NCBI RefSeq assembly: GCF_001894865.1
Contig: NZ_BCXA01000026.1
Span: 1 to 64,000, forward strand
DNA length: 64,000 nt
Origin: Rhodococcus maanshanensis NBRC 100610
GTDB lineage: Bacteria; Actinomycetota; Actinomycetes; Mycobacteriales; Mycobacteriaceae
Reading direction: 5' to 3'
Positions 17,522 to 26,572 of the stretch are shown here, in pieces. The position numbers were made by a program, and so were the translations under genes. A model generated the notes under the pieces. The model did not search any database, was not told the DNA's origin, and saw nothing but the letters and a program-made list of their open reading frames with translations. Within the stretch, counting starts at the first letter, position 1. Each line of letters opens with the position of its first letter.

Positions 17522-17992
17522 GTGCGCGAGCACCACTACGAACTGACCGTCACCTGGACCGGCAATCACGGGGCGGGCACGACCGACCCGCGCTCCTACG
17601 GCCGCGAACACCTGGTGACCGCGGACGGAAAGCCGGATCTGACGGGCAGCTCGGATCCCGCGTTCCGGGGCGACCCTACGCGGTGGAACCCGGAGGAACT
17701 ACTGGTCGCCGCCCTGTCGCAGTGCCACATGCTCTGGTTCCTGAATCTCGCCGCCCTCGCGGGCGTCGTGGTGACGGACTACCTCGATCGCCCGACCGGG
17801 ACGATGACCGAGGAGCCCGGCGGGGCAGGACAGTTCACGGAGGTCGTGCTGCGGCCGGAGGTCACGGTTGCGGCGACAGACATGCTCCCGAAGCTGGCCG
17901 AGTTGCACACGGCCTCGCACGAGAAGTGCTTCATCGCCCGCTCGGTGAACTTCCCCGTGCAGCACCGGCCCACGGCCCTCGTGGGGGCCTGA
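17522..17992 (+). CDS. OsmC family peroxiredoxin-like protein
   Basis: 156 residues. Both redox cysteines are present: 'LLVAALSQCHMLWFLNLAALAGVVV' and 'HTASHEKCFIARSVNFPV'. The N-terminal 'HHYELTVTWTGNHGAGT' and 'RWNPEELLVAALSQC' match the family's beta-sheet and helix entry. OsmC proteins reduce organic hydroperoxides using a low-molecular-weight or lipoyl thiol. The GTG start at 17522 is preceded by GAGAGGAT. The nucleoside hydrolase gene starts 1 bp after its stop, so the two form an operon. Confidence 0.92.
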   Translation: MREHHYELTVTWTGNHGAGTTDPRSYGREHLVTADGKPDLTGSSDPAFRGDPTRWNPEELLVAALSQCHMLWFLNLAALAGVVVTDYLDRPTGTMTEEPGGAGQFTEVVLRPEVTVAATDMLPKLAELHTASHEKCFIARSVNFPVQHRPTALVGA

Positions 17993-17993
17993 G

Positions 17994-19046
17994 ATGCCCG
18001 GTACCGAGCCGTCCACCGTGCCCCTGATCGTCGACGTCGACACCGGCATCGATGATTCACTCGCGCTGCTCTACCTGCTCGCCAGCCCCGAGGCCGAGAT
18101 CCTCACGATCGCCAGCACCGGCGGCAACGTGCCCGTCGCACAGGTCGCCGCGAACAACCTTGCGTGGCTGGAGCTGTGCGGCCGGCCGGACATCGAGGTC
18201 ACCCTCGGTTCGCCTGCGCCGCTGACCGATCCACTGCGCACCACCGAGGACACCCACGGCCCACAGGGCGTCGGCTACGCGGAGCTCCCTGCATCGACCA
18301 GGTCGGTGTCGGCGCGCAGTTCGGCGCAGGCCTGGGTCGACATCGCACGCGACCGCCCCGGCGAGGTCACCGGGCTTGTCACCGGACCACTGACCAACCT
18401 TGCCCTGGCGCTGCGGATCGAGCCAGCACTGCCGACCCTGCTGCACAGGATCATCGTGATGGGCGGCGCGTTTCACCATCCGGGTAACACGACACCGAAG
18501 GCGGAGTGGAACATCTCCGTCGACCCCGAGGCCGCCCGCGAGGTCTTCGATGCGTTCTCCGCCGCCCCCGCCGACCGCAGGCCGGTGATCTGCCCACTCG
18601 ACGTGACCGAGACCATCGAGATGCGACCGGAGCACCTGCGCCGGCTCGCGGCGGTCGCGGGCAGCACTCCCGCCGAGGTGATATCCGAGTCGGATCCGGT
18701 CGGAACCCGCTCGCACGCAGCGAATCCGATTGTCCGGCACCTGTCCGACGCCGTCCGCTTCTACCTCGAGTTCCACCGCGACCACGGTCAGGGATTCCTC
18801 GCGCACATGCACGACCCCTTCGCGGCGGCCGTCGCCCTCGGGACCGTCGACTATCGTGCCCGGTCCGCCACCGTGGACGTCGAGTTGACCGGAACTCTCA
18901 CGCGCGCCTGCACTGTCGCCGACTATTACGGAATGTGGGGACGTCCGTTCAACGCGGACATCGTGGTGGAGACCGATCCCGACGAGTTCTTCTCCTCCCT
19001 GGTGGACCGAATCGGACACTGTGCGCGTCGGACTCCGTTCGGTTGA
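17994..19046 (+). CDS. Nucleoside hydrolase (IUNH family)
   Basis: 350 residues. The calcium site motif 'LIVDVDTGIDDSLALLYLLA' (DxDxxxDD) is at residues 10-29. 'LVTGPLTNLALAL' and 'IIVMGGAFHHPGNTTPKAEWNISVDPEAA' (the ribose-binding Asn and Glu) and the C-terminal 'HMHDPFAAAVAL' (catalytic His, Asp ligand) complete the active site. It hydrolyses the N-glycosidic bond of ribonucleosides; pyrimidine versus purine preference cannot be read safely. It is coupled to the OsmC gene and lies 50 bp upstream of the first BPL_N gene on the same strand. Confidence 0.94.
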   Translation: MPGTEPSTVPLIVDVDTGIDDSLALLYLLASPEAEILTIASTGGNVPVAQVAANNLAWLELCGRPDIEVTLGSPAPLTDPLRTTEDTHGPQGVGYAELPASTRSVSARSSAQAWVDIARDRPGEVTGLVTGPLTNLALALRIEPALPTLLHRIIVMGGAFHHPGNTTPKAEWNISVDPEAAREVFDAFSAAPADRRPVICPLDVTETIEMRPEHLRRLAAVAGSTPAEVISESDPVGTRSHAANPIVRHLSDAVRFYLEFHRDHGQGFLAHMHDPFAAAVALGTVDYRARSATVDVELTGTLTRACTVADYYGMWGRPFNADIVVETDPDEFFSSLVDRIGHCARRTPFG

Positions 19047-19096
19047 CCGCATTTCTGTAATGTCTTGTCCCCGGGGGCGAACGAGAGCGAGGCGCG

Positions 19097-20239
19097 GTGC
19101 GAAACCACCAGAGAATCTTGGTTGTCCTTTGGCTCGTGCTCGCTCTCGTCGGCATGCCCGTCGTCGCAACGGCACAGCCGAACTCGAATGCCACGGCGAG
19201 CGGACCACTGGCGCTCGTCTATCGCGGCCCCGCCTCATGCCAGGGGTGCCCCGAGTCGGTCGCGGTGATGCTGCGCAATTCACCGTCGCACTTCCGCACC
19301 GAGTACGTCGGGCCGAACGACACACCCATCACGGCTGAGACGCTGGCCCGCGCCAGCGTGTTCGCTCAGCCGGGCGGGCCCAGCCTGAGCAAGGCATGGA
19401 AGGCGATGAAGCCGTACTCCGGCATGATCCGCGACTGGATCCGCAACGGCGGCAACTACCTGGGCTTCTGCGTCGGCGGATACCTGGCCGGGGCGACTCC
19501 CGGCTACGACCTGCTGCCCGGAGACACCTCGCAGTACAGCGCCAAGCCGGGTGCAACGGTGTGGGACGCCCAACCGCACCGCTCCACAGTCGTGTGGCGC
19601 GGTCAGGAGAAGACCGCCTACTTCCAGGACCCGCCCGCGTTCGATCTGGAGCCCGGACACGACGCGACCATCCTCGGCACCTACAAGGGCGGCGAGATCG
19701 CGGCCCTTGCGGTCGATTTCGGGAAGGGACGGGTCGGCGTCACGGGACCCCACGTCGAAGCGGATGCGAGCTGGTTCATCGACGACGGACTCTCTGCTCA
19801 GGACGCGGTGCACATGGACTTGGCGCACGACCTGGTGGAGACGACAGTGCACCGCGGTGCCGGAACGGGAACGTCTAGTGCGACCACGCTGGTAGCGACA
19901 CCCGTGCCCGGACCCCTTCCGGTCCCCATGCCCGCGGAGACACCCGCTCCCGCGCCGACCGTGCCGGCAGAGCCCGCACCAACGGAAGCGCCTGCACCAT
20001 TGACCATTCCGGCGCCGGTCGAGGCCACACCGCCGACGACGGCCGCACCTCAGGAAACCGAAGCGACACCGCCGACCGGCACTCCCCCGGCGAGCACGCC
20101 CCCGGTCGCCACGCCCCCCGCACCGCAGCGTCCGCCGCTACCGTGGCCACTGAACCGTCTCGCGGAGGACCCGTTCTTCGGCCAGTTCTTCCCGGGTGCG
20201 GCCCCGACAGGTCAACCGTCGGCGCGTCCACACTCCTGA
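19097..20239 (+). CDS. BPL_N paralogue 1: secreted GATase1-like protein with Pro/Ala/Thr-rich tail
   Basis: 380 residues. Residues 1-26 are a Sec signal peptide ('ILVVLWLVLALVGMPVVATA', cleavage near ATAQ). Residues 37-253 are a BPL_N (biotin-protein-ligase N-terminal-like) domain of the class I glutamine amidotransferase fold. The nucleophile elbow is 'YLGFCVGGYLAGA' (Cys125), and the catalytic His219/Glu221 pair is in 'GPHVEAD'. A CxxC pair (Cys48, Cys51) lies near the N-terminus. Residues 255-380 are low-complexity Pro/Ala/Thr, typical of wall-spanning linkers. No biotin-ligase catalytic half is present. It has two paralogues at 24673 and 26569, so a role with the Pls-like enzyme is inferred. 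GTG start; a small hairpin overlaps its stop. Confidence 0.88.
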   Translation: MRNHQRILVVLWLVLALVGMPVVATAQPNSNATASGPLALVYRGPASCQGCPESVAVMLRNSPSHFRTEYVGPNDTPITAETLARASVFAQPGGPSLSKAWKAMKPYSGMIRDWIRNGGNYLGFCVGGYLAGATPGYDLLPGDTSQYSAKPGATVWDAQPHRSTVVWRGQEKTAYFQDPPAFDLEPGHDATILGTYKGGEIAALAVDFGKGRVGVTGPHVEADASWFIDDGLSAQDAVHMDLAHDLVETTVHRGAGTGTSSATTLVATPVPGPLPVPMPAETPAPAPTVPAEPAPTEAPAPLTIPAPVEATPPTTAAPQETEATPPTGTPPASTPPVATPPAPQRPPLPWPLNRLAEDPFFGQFFPGAAPTGQPSARPHS

Positions 20240-20249
20240 CTGTCAGGAG
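20233..20249 (+). terminator. Small hairpin at the end of BPL_N paralogue 1
   Basis: ctcctga - ctg - tcaggag: a 7-bp stem overlapping the stop codon, without a T-run. It is at best a weak terminator, so readthrough into the Pls-like operon remains possible. Confidence 0.35.
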
Positions 20250-20683
20250 CCACATCCCCCGATCTGCTCACCGCTGAGGTTCGCGCCCGGGCGAAGCGTC
20301 GCGCGGACGCTGAACGGGTGTCGACGTCCCGGTGAACGGGATGAATCGACGGGTGGAACGAAGGCCACCCGGCACCTGCGATCGGGTGGCGCGCGCTCTG
20401 GTAGCCTCCCTCCTCGTCCGGTCCGCCGGACCCCCGGATGCATGCCGTGCACCACCTCGTGGCCAGCTCGACGGCCTACTCAGATGGCCATGGCGACACC
20501 GGAATCGACGCGCCCGGTCCGAACATGACCATGCCGCGACGCGACCCGGACCCACCCCTCCGAGCCCCGCGCAGCGCCTCGCGTCCACGCCGCCGTCGAC
20601 CCCCCCGATCGAGATGCCCGGACGTGCTCACTCAGCGCGCCCGAGATTCCGCGTTTCCCGCGGCTCACCACCACGAGGAAGCC
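20240..20683. other. 444-bp leader of the Pls/BPL_N operon
   Basis: I see no convincing gene here. The frame of the synthetase stays open back to 20438, but the extra 82 residues are Arg/Pro-rich and unlike protein, and the good ribosome binding site (ACGAGGAAG) is just before ATG 20684. The stretch should contain the operon promoter. A 6-bp hairpin gtccgg-tccg-ccggac lies at 20416-20431. No known riboswitch is recognised. Confidence 0.5.
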
Positions 20684-23600
20684 ATGTCCAGTGCTCAAAC
20701 CCAGCCATTTCTGTCCGGTCGGGCATGGCTCGACACACCGATGCGACGTCTCGAGCACGTCTTCGAGGCCTCCGTCGCACGCGTGCCGCACGCCGTCGCG
20801 GTCGAGTGCGACGACCGACACCTGACCTACGCCGACCTCGAACAACGCGCGAACCAGATGGCCCACCATCTGATCGGCCGCGGCCTCGGCATCGGTGCCC
20901 GCGTCGCGATCCTGCTCGAGCGTTCCCCGGAGACCTACATCGCCCTGCTCGCGGTGCTCAAGGCCGGGGCGGCCTTCGTCCCGATCGATCCCGCCTCGCC
21001 CGCCGACCGCATCGCCTACATCACCGCGGACGCCGACGTCGACCTCGTGCTCACGAGCTCGGCGTTCTCGGACATCCTCGGCGGCCTGCAGGTGCCGTGG
21101 ACCGAGGTCGACAGTGAGTCCGCCTTCATCGCCGGGCAGCCGACCACCCGCCCGAGCTTCACGGTGACACACCGCGATCCGGCGGCGTACATCATCTACA
21201 CATCGGGCTCGACCGGACGGCCCAAGGGCGTCGAGATCGCTCAGTCGAGCATCTGCAACTTTCTCGACATCGTCCCCACCGTCTACGACGTGCAGCCGAC
21301 CGATCGGGTGTACCAGGGCATGACCATCTCGTTCGACTTCTCCATCGAGGAGATCTGGCCGACGTGGGCCGTTGGTGCCACTCTCGTCCCCGGACCCACC
21401 GGCGCGGGTCGGCTCGGCGGCGAACTCGCGGACTTCCTCGAGTCGCGTGCCGTCACCGTCATGTACTGCGTGCCGACGCTGCTCGCCACGATCCCCCGCG
21501 AGCTCCCACTGTTGCGCAGCATCCTCGTCGGCGGCGAGGCCTGCCCGCGCGAACTGGTCGAGCGATGGGGCCGACCCGGCAGACGCATCCTCAACACCTA
21601 CGGACCGACCGAGGCAACCGTGACCGCGACGTGGTGCGAGCTCGTGCCGGGTCGCCCGGTGACGATCGGTGTCCCGCTTCCCACCTACTCGGTGGTGATC
21701 CTCGACGAGAACCGCGAGCCGGTCCCCCACGGTGGCGTCGGTGAGATCTGCATCGGCGGACCAGGCGTCGCCCGCGGATACGTCGGCCGCCCCGACCTGA
21801 CCGCCGACCGGTTCCTCGACCTGCCGATCACGGGCATCCGCGGCCGCATCTACCGCACGGGCGATCTCGGCCGGATCACCGAGAACGGCGAAGTCGAGTA
21901 CCTCGGCCGCGCCGACAGCGAGGTCAAGATCCGAGGGCACCGCGTCGATCTCGGTGAGATCGAGAGCGTTCTGCTCGTCGACGACGCCGTCGCCAGCGCG
22001 GTCGTCTCGAAGGTCACCGTCGCCGACGTCGAGCAGCTCGCGTCGTGGGTGGTGCTCATGCCGGGCGCAGACGCAGGCGGCGCCGCGATGGCCGCACTGA
22101 TCGCCCGCGTGCACGACGAGCTGCAGAGACGGCTCCCGGACTACATGGTGCCGACCTTCCTCGACGTCGTCGACGAACTGCCGATGATGCCGAGCGGCAA
22201 GGTCGACCGACCCCGCCTGCCCGCTCCCACCGGCCGACGACTGTCCGGGCCGACCGGCCCCGTCGTCGCGGCGGCCAACGCGGTCGAGCACGACCTGCGC
22301 AGATTGTGGGCCGACCTGCTCGGTCTGCCCGACGACGAGGTGTCCGTCGAGGCCGACTTCTTCACCGAGCTCGGAGGCCACTCACTCGCCGCGGCCCAGC
22401 TGGTCACGCGGTTGCGCGAGAGCGGGATGCACCCGACCGCAGGCATCCGGGACGTGTACGCCCAGCCGACCATTCGTGCGATTGCCGCGACACTGATCGG
22501 AATCGGCCGAGTCGGCGGAACCGGCTGCGCGCTCCCCCCTGCCCCGCCGACACACCACACCGTCGGCGAACCGATCGGCAGTGCCGCCGTGCGACGCGCC
22601 GGGGCGCTGCAGGCCCTGTTCGTCCTCCTCGTCCTGCTCGTGGTGACCATCCCGGTCTCGATCGTGTACGTCCGCCACGGCGGTCAGCCGTCGTTCGACG
22701 CCCTCGTCGACCTGCTGATCGCCACCGTTCCGTCGTACCTGGTGGTGCGGTGGGTGGTCCCGGTCGTCGCGATCCGGCCGCTGTCCGCGGGCATCGGCCC
22801 CGGCCGCTACCGACTCTGGGGCGCAACGTATCTACGTCTGTGGATGGTCGACCACCTCATGCTGCTGGCGCCGATGCCGGTGCTCAGCGGATCGCCGCTG
22901 ATGGCTCCGTTCCTGCGGGCCCTCGGCGCCAGGGTGGGTGCAGGCGCCCACATCGGCACCTCGACCGTCTCGTTCCCCTCGCTGGTCACCATCGGCGCCG
23001 GGGCCTCGCTCGGCACGAACACCGACGTGCGGCCGTGGCGGGTCGTCGGCCGTCAGGTCGTAGTGGCGCCGGTCGTCGTCGGTGCGCACGCATACGTCGC
23101 CGCGAACTGCGCACTCGAACCGGGCGCCGTCGTCGGCGACGGCGCGATGCTCGGCGACCAGTCCGTGCTCGCGGAGGGCGCGACGATCCCCGCGCACAGC
23201 CGCTGGTCCGGCTCGCCGCCGCGCCAGGTGCGCGCCCTCGACCCGCGCATCGAAGCGATGGCCGCGGACGAGCCTGCACCCGAGTGGACCCCGAAGTTGC
23301 TGATGTTCACCGCGTTCGGTGTGCTCACCCTCGAGGCGCTGACGATCGCGACCATCGTGCCGAGCCTGGTTCTGGTGTGGGCGGTGCTGCTCGAGTACGG
23401 GATGATCGCCTCGTTGCTGGCGACGCTGGCTTCCGGCGCCGTCTACGTTGCCAGCGTGTGCGCCGTCGTCGCGCTCGGCAAGAAGCTGATCCTGCCGTCG
23501 CTGCCGATCGGCACCTTCCCCGAGGCGTCCGCGCTCGGCGTCAGGAAATGGGCCACCGACAAGCTGTTCGAGATGAGCCTGCTCTACACGAACACCCTCT

Positions 23601-24676
23601 ACGCGACCCTCTACACGGTGCCGTGGCTGCGCCTGCTCGGCGCCGAGGTCGGCCGCGGCGCCGAGGTCTCGACCGTCTCCCACATCGACCCCGACCTGCT
23701 GACCATCGGCGAGGAGAGCTTCGTCGCCGACATGGCGAGCCTCGGCGGCAGCACGTTCTGCAACGGCCGGATGACGTTCGCCCCCACCGAGATCGGTACC
23801 AGGGCGTTCATCGGCAACGCCGCGGTACTGCCGAGTGGAATGCGCACCGGCGACGGTTCACTGGTCGGCGTGCTCACCGTCCCGCCTGCCGAGGGCGTTC
23901 CGCCCGACACCTCGTGGCTCGGCAATCCGGCGTTCTACCTGCCCGCCCGCCAGGACAGCGGCCAGTTCGACGAGACGGAGACCTTCGCACCGAGCCGAGC
24001 GGTGGTCGCCCACCGCTGGTGGATCGAGTTCTTCCGGATCGTCTTGCCGCCGACGGTGATCGGGGTGAGTCTGTACTTCTATCTGCTCGGGCTCTCGCTG
24101 ATCGCCCGTGCCAGCACCCTCACCTGGACGATCCTGTCTGCTCCGCTGCTCGCACTGGCAACGGCGCTCGGGGTGGTCCTGTTCTCCGCGGCGGTGAAGA
24201 AGAACCTGGTCGGCACCTACCGGCCTCGGGTCGAGCCGCTCTGGGCCAAGTTCGTACGACGGTCCGAGTTCGCCACCGGCATGTACGAGTCCGCGGCCGT
24301 CCCGGTACTGCTGGGCCAGCTCACCGGAACCCCGTTCCTGCCGATGATCCTGCGCTGGTACGGCGCGGGCATGGGCAGGCGGGTCTGGATGGGTACCACC
24401 TATCTCACCGAGTTCGACCTGGTGCAGGTCGGCGACGACGCGGTGATCGGGGCCGGGGTGTCGCTGCAGACCCACCTGTTCGAGGACCGGGTGATGAAGA
24501 TGTCGACGGTGACCGTCGGCGCAGGCGCGACAGTCGGCACCCGTGCGGTGGTGCTCTACGACGCGGTCGTCGGCGAGCACGCCGAACTCGGTGCCCTGTC
24601 CCTGCTGATGAAGGGCGACGAGCTGCCGGCCAACACCCGGTGGGAAGGCGTCCCGGCGCAGGCGGTGCACGCGTGA
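20684..24676 (+). CDS. Pls/PosA-family non-ribosomal peptide synthetase (poly-epsilon-lysine-synthetase-like)
   Basis: 1330 residues, nearly the size of Streptomyces epsilon-poly-L-lysine synthetase. Residues 25-510 are an adenylation domain: 'IIYTSGSTGRPKG' (171-183), 'YGPTE' (306-310), 'YRTGD' (390-394), 'RGHRVD' (418-423) and 'PSGKVDR' (503-509, catalytic Lys506). Residues 530-605 are a carrier domain with 'GGHSL' (Ser567 for phosphopantetheine). From 640 on there are about six membrane helices alternating with three left-handed beta-helix (hexapeptide) domains, e.g. 'GARVGAGAHIGTS', 'GAEVGRGAEVSTVS' and 'GAGMGRRVWMGTT', the arrangement used by Pls for iterative amide-bond formation. There is no condensation or thioesterase domain. 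Aligned to GrsA, the substrate pocket reads D-F-E-Y-L-G-T-V-T-K; the Glu at 239 suggests a basic amino acid (inference). It is coupled by a GTGA overlap to the next gene. Confidence 0.93.
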   Translation: MSSAQTQPFLSGRAWLDTPMRRLEHVFEASVARVPHAVAVECDDRHLTYADLEQRANQMAHHLIGRGLGIGARVAILLERSPETYIALLAVLKAGAAFVPIDPASPADRIAYITADADVDLVLTSSAFSDILGGLQVPWTEVDSESAFIAGQPTTRPSFTVTHRDPAAYIIYTSGSTGRPKGVEIAQSSICNFLDIVPTVYDVQPTDRVYQGMTISFDFSIEEIWPTWAVGATLVPGPTGAGRLGGELADFLESRAVTVMYCVPTLLATIPRELPLLRSILVGGEACPRELVERWGRPGRRILNTYGPTEATVTATWCELVPGRPVTIGVPLPTYSVVILDENREPVPHGGVGEICIGGPGVARGYVGRPDLTADRFLDLPITGIRGRIYRTGDLGRITENGEVEYLGRADSEVKIRGHRVDLGEIESVLLVDDAVASAVVSKVTVADVEQLASWVVLMPGADAGGAAMAALIARVHDELQRRLPDYMVPTFLDVVDELPMMPSGKVDRPRLPAPTGRRLSGPTGPVVAAANAVEHDLRRLWADLLGLPDDEVSVEADFFTELGGHSLAAAQLVTRLRESGMHPTAGIRDVYAQPTIRAIAATLIGIGRVGGTGCALPPAPPTHHTVGEPIGSAAVRRAGALQALFVLLVLLVVTIPVSIVYVRHGGQPSFDALVDLLIATVPSYLVVRWVVPVVAIRPLSAGIGPGRYRLWGATYLRLWMVDHLMLLAPMPVLSGSPLMAPFLRALGARVGAGAHIGTSTVSFPSLVTIGAGASLGTNTDVRPWRVVGRQVVVAPVVVGAHAYVAANCALEPGAVVGDGAMLGDQSVLAEGATIPAHSRWSGSPPRQVRALDPRIEAMAADEPAPEWTPKLLMFTAFGVLTLEALTIATIVPSLVLVWAVLLEYGMIASLLATLASGAVYVASVCAVVALGKKLILPSLPIGTFPEASALGVRKWATDKLFEMSLLYTNTLYATLYTVPWLRLLGAEVGRGAEVSTVSHIDPDLLTIGEESFVADMASLGGSTFCNGRMTFAPTEIGTRAFIGNAAVLPSGMRTGDGSLVGVLTVPPAEGVPPDTSWLGNPAFYLPARQDSGQFDETETFAPSRAVVAHRWWIEFFRIVLPPTVIGVSLYFYLLGLSLIARASTLTWTILSAPLLALATALGVVLFSAAVKKNLVGTYRPRVEPLWAKFVRRSEFATGMYESAAVPVLLGQLTGTPFLPMILRWYGAGMGRRVWMGTTYLTEFDLVQVGDDAVIGAGVSLQTHLFEDRVMKMSTVTVGAGATVGTRAVVLYDAVVGEHAELGALSLLMKGDELPANTRWEGVPAQAVHA

Positions 24677-25356
24677 GGCACCCGTACCACCGCCCCCTCG
24701 CCCTCGTGTACCGCGGCGGGGGCGCAACGCTGCCCGGTTGTGCGGAGTCCGTGGCCGCACTGCTCTCGCTCAGCCGGTGGGACTTCGACGTCCGCTACGT
24801 GGGCCCCGGCGAGGACCTGCCGCTCGCACCCGACGTCCTGCGGTCCGCGGCCGTCTACGCCCAGCCCGGCGGTGACGAACTGCTCCCCGCCTGGCGGCGG
24901 ATGCGTCGACACCGGGACACGGTCCGCGAGTATGTCGCAGGCGGCGGTCGCTACCTGGGGTTCTGTCTCGGCGGGTACCTCGCGGGCGCCACGCCTGGCT
25001 TCGATCTCCTCCCAGGAGACGCCGACCGTTACATCTCCACCGATCGGTCCGAGGTCGCCGGCCCCGAGGCCACCGTCGTCGACGTGCGGTGGCGGGGCCG
25101 TCCACAGCCGATGTACTTCCAGGACGGTCCGACCTTCGAACTGCCGCAGTACTTTCCGCCCGGCATGTACGTGCTGGCCGCGTACGCCAACGGCCAGGTC
25201 GCCGCGCTCACCGCCCGCTTCGGTGCGGGGCGTGTCGGGGTCGTCGGCCCGCACCCGGAAGCCGACGCCGATTGGTTCGCCGATTCCGGACTGCCCACTC
25301 CCACCGGCGTCGGTACCGTCGCCGGCCTCGACCTGATCGACGCGGTGATGAGCTGA
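24673..25356 (+). CDS. BPL_N paralogue 2: cytoplasmic GATase1-like protein
   Basis: 227 residues, starting with GTG that overlaps the synthetase stop (GTGA). There is no signal peptide: the domain begins at residue 9 ('LALVYRGGGATLPGCAESVA'). The nucleophile Cys98 is in 'YLGFCLGGYLAGA', and His194/Glu196 are in 'GPHPEAD'. Shared signatures with the two paralogues are 'YAQPGG', 'FQDGPTF' and 'GRVGVVGPH'. Of the CxxC pair found in the paralogues, only the second Cys remains. It is the only member predicted to stay inside the cell. An amidotransferase, amidase or hydrolase role on the polymer or its precursor is possible but unproven. Confidence 0.88.
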   Translation: MRHPYHRPLALVYRGGGATLPGCAESVAALLSLSRWDFDVRYVGPGEDLPLAPDVLRSAAVYAQPGGDELLPAWRRMRRHRDTVREYVAGGGRYLGFCLGGYLAGATPGFDLLPGDADRYISTDRSEVAGPEATVVDVRWRGRPQPMYFQDGPTFELPQYFPPGMYVLAAYANGQVAALTARFGAGRVGVVGPHPEADADWFADSGLPTPTGVGTVAGLDLIDAVMS

Positions 25357-25357
25357 C

Positions 25358-26572
25358 ATGACGACACTGACCGACACTCCCGTTGCCGCCGTCCCCGCAC
25401 GGCGGCGGATCCGCCTGCGCGGCATCGACCTGGCCCGCAGCCTGGCCGTGCTCGGCATGATCGCCGTGCACTCGCTGGACGACTACGACGCCGACGGCAA
25501 CCCGACCATGTCGTACAGCCTCTCCGCCGGACACGCATCGGCGATGTTCGCGGTGCTGGCCGGAGTCGCGATCGCCTTCCTGTCCGGTCGTCGCCGGCTG
25601 CCGCGCGGGCCGCAGTCTCTCGGCACCGCCGCGTCGCTGGTCGCCCGCGCCGGGATGCTCGGGCTGATCGGGTTGTCGTTGGGATACACCGAGATCGACT
25701 ACGGGGTGGTGATCCTTCCCTACTACGCCGTCATGTTCCTGCTCGCCGTACCCCTGGTGTATCTGGGCACCCGCGCGCTGGCGGTGCTGGCAGTGGCGTC
25801 CGCCGCGTTGATGCCTGCGCTCAGTCAGCTCGTGCGCCCTCATCTCCCTGAGCCGTTCACCCGGCAGTTGTCCTGGGAGACAGTGCTGGTCAAGCCGTTC
25901 GAGTCGCTGGCCAATCTGATCTTCACCGGTGAGTTCCCTGTGGTCGTGTGGATGACCTACGTGCTGGTTGGCATCGTGGTGGGCCGGCTCGACCTCTCGT
26001 CTCTGCGGATCAACGCCTGGCTCACCGGCTTCGGCGCGCTATTGGTCTCGCTATCCGCCACCCTGTCCTGGATGGTGCTGCACCCGTTCGACGGCCTGAA
26101 CCGACTCGAGGCGATCACCGATCCCGACACCCTGGCGGAAGTCCTCGCGTTCGGCTCCGACGGCACCGTGCCCACCGACACCTGGTGGTGGCTGGGGGTC
26201 AACGGTCCGCACACCGGCACCTCGCTGGACCTGATGAACACCATTGGCAGCTCGCTCCTGGTTCTCGGCCTGTGCCTGCTGCTGTTCTGGATCGGCCGGC
26301 CGACCCTGGCTCGTGCCGTCAACATCCTCACCGCGCCACTGGTTGCCGTCGGCACGATGTCGCTGACCGTCTACGTCGGCCACATCATGTTCATCAACTC
26401 CGACTTCGACATGTACGACGCCACGGAGGGCTATCTGCGGCAGGTCCTGGTGATCTGCGTCGTGGCACTCGCCTGGCGCGCGACCGCCGGTCGCGGCCCC
26501 CTCGAGGGTCTCGTCACCGCCGTGACCACCCGGGTCCGCCGGGCCGTCGAGTCCAGGGTTGGCCGCACGTGA
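25358..26572 (+). CDS. Multi-pass membrane acyltransferase (HGSNAT/DUF1624-DUF418 type)
   Basis: 404 residues with about ten hydrophobic helices. It opens with 'RIRLRGIDLARSLAVLGMIAVHS', the signature of the heparan-alpha-glucosaminide N-acetyltransferase/DUF418 superfamily, including the conserved His at the end of helix 1. A late 'MSLTVYVGHIMFINSD' matches the C-terminal 'LTxYxxQ/H' helix of the family. Such proteins pass an acetyl group across the membrane onto an amine or hydroxyl. It starts 1 bp after paralogue 2 and overlaps paralogue 3 by GTGA, so it belongs firmly to this operon. N-acetylation of polymer amino groups is the obvious hypothesis. Confidence 0.85.
   Translation: MTTLTDTPVAAVPARRRIRLRGIDLARSLAVLGMIAVHSLDDYDADGNPTMSYSLSAGHASAMFAVLAGVAIAFLSGRRRLPRGPQSLGTAASLVARAGMLGLIGLSLGYTEIDYGVVILPYYAVMFLLAVPLVYLGTRALAVLAVASAALMPALSQLVRPHLPEPFTRQLSWETVLVKPFESLANLIFTGEFPVVVWMTYVLVGIVVGRLDLSSLRINAWLTGFGALLVSLSATLSWMVLHPFDGLNRLEAITDPDTLAEVLAFGSDGTVPTDTWWWLGVNGPHTGTSLDLMNTIGSSLLVLGLCLLLFWIGRPTLARAVNILTAPLVAVGTMSLTVYVGHIMFINSDFDMYDATEGYLRQVLVICVVALAWRATAGRGPLEGLVTAVTTRVRRAVESRVGRT

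Noticed and set aside
20438-20683. N-terminal extension of the Pls-like protein by 82 residues
   Set aside because: The extra residues are Arg/Pro-rich without domain character, while ATG 20684 has a good ribosome binding site and begins the adenylation domain at the usual distance.
22045-24672. Very long open frame overlapping the Pls-like gene in another plus-strand frame
   Set aside because: Arg/Gly/Pro-rich translation typical of a high-GC shadow; only its last part (24673-25356) is real, as BPL_N paralogue 2.
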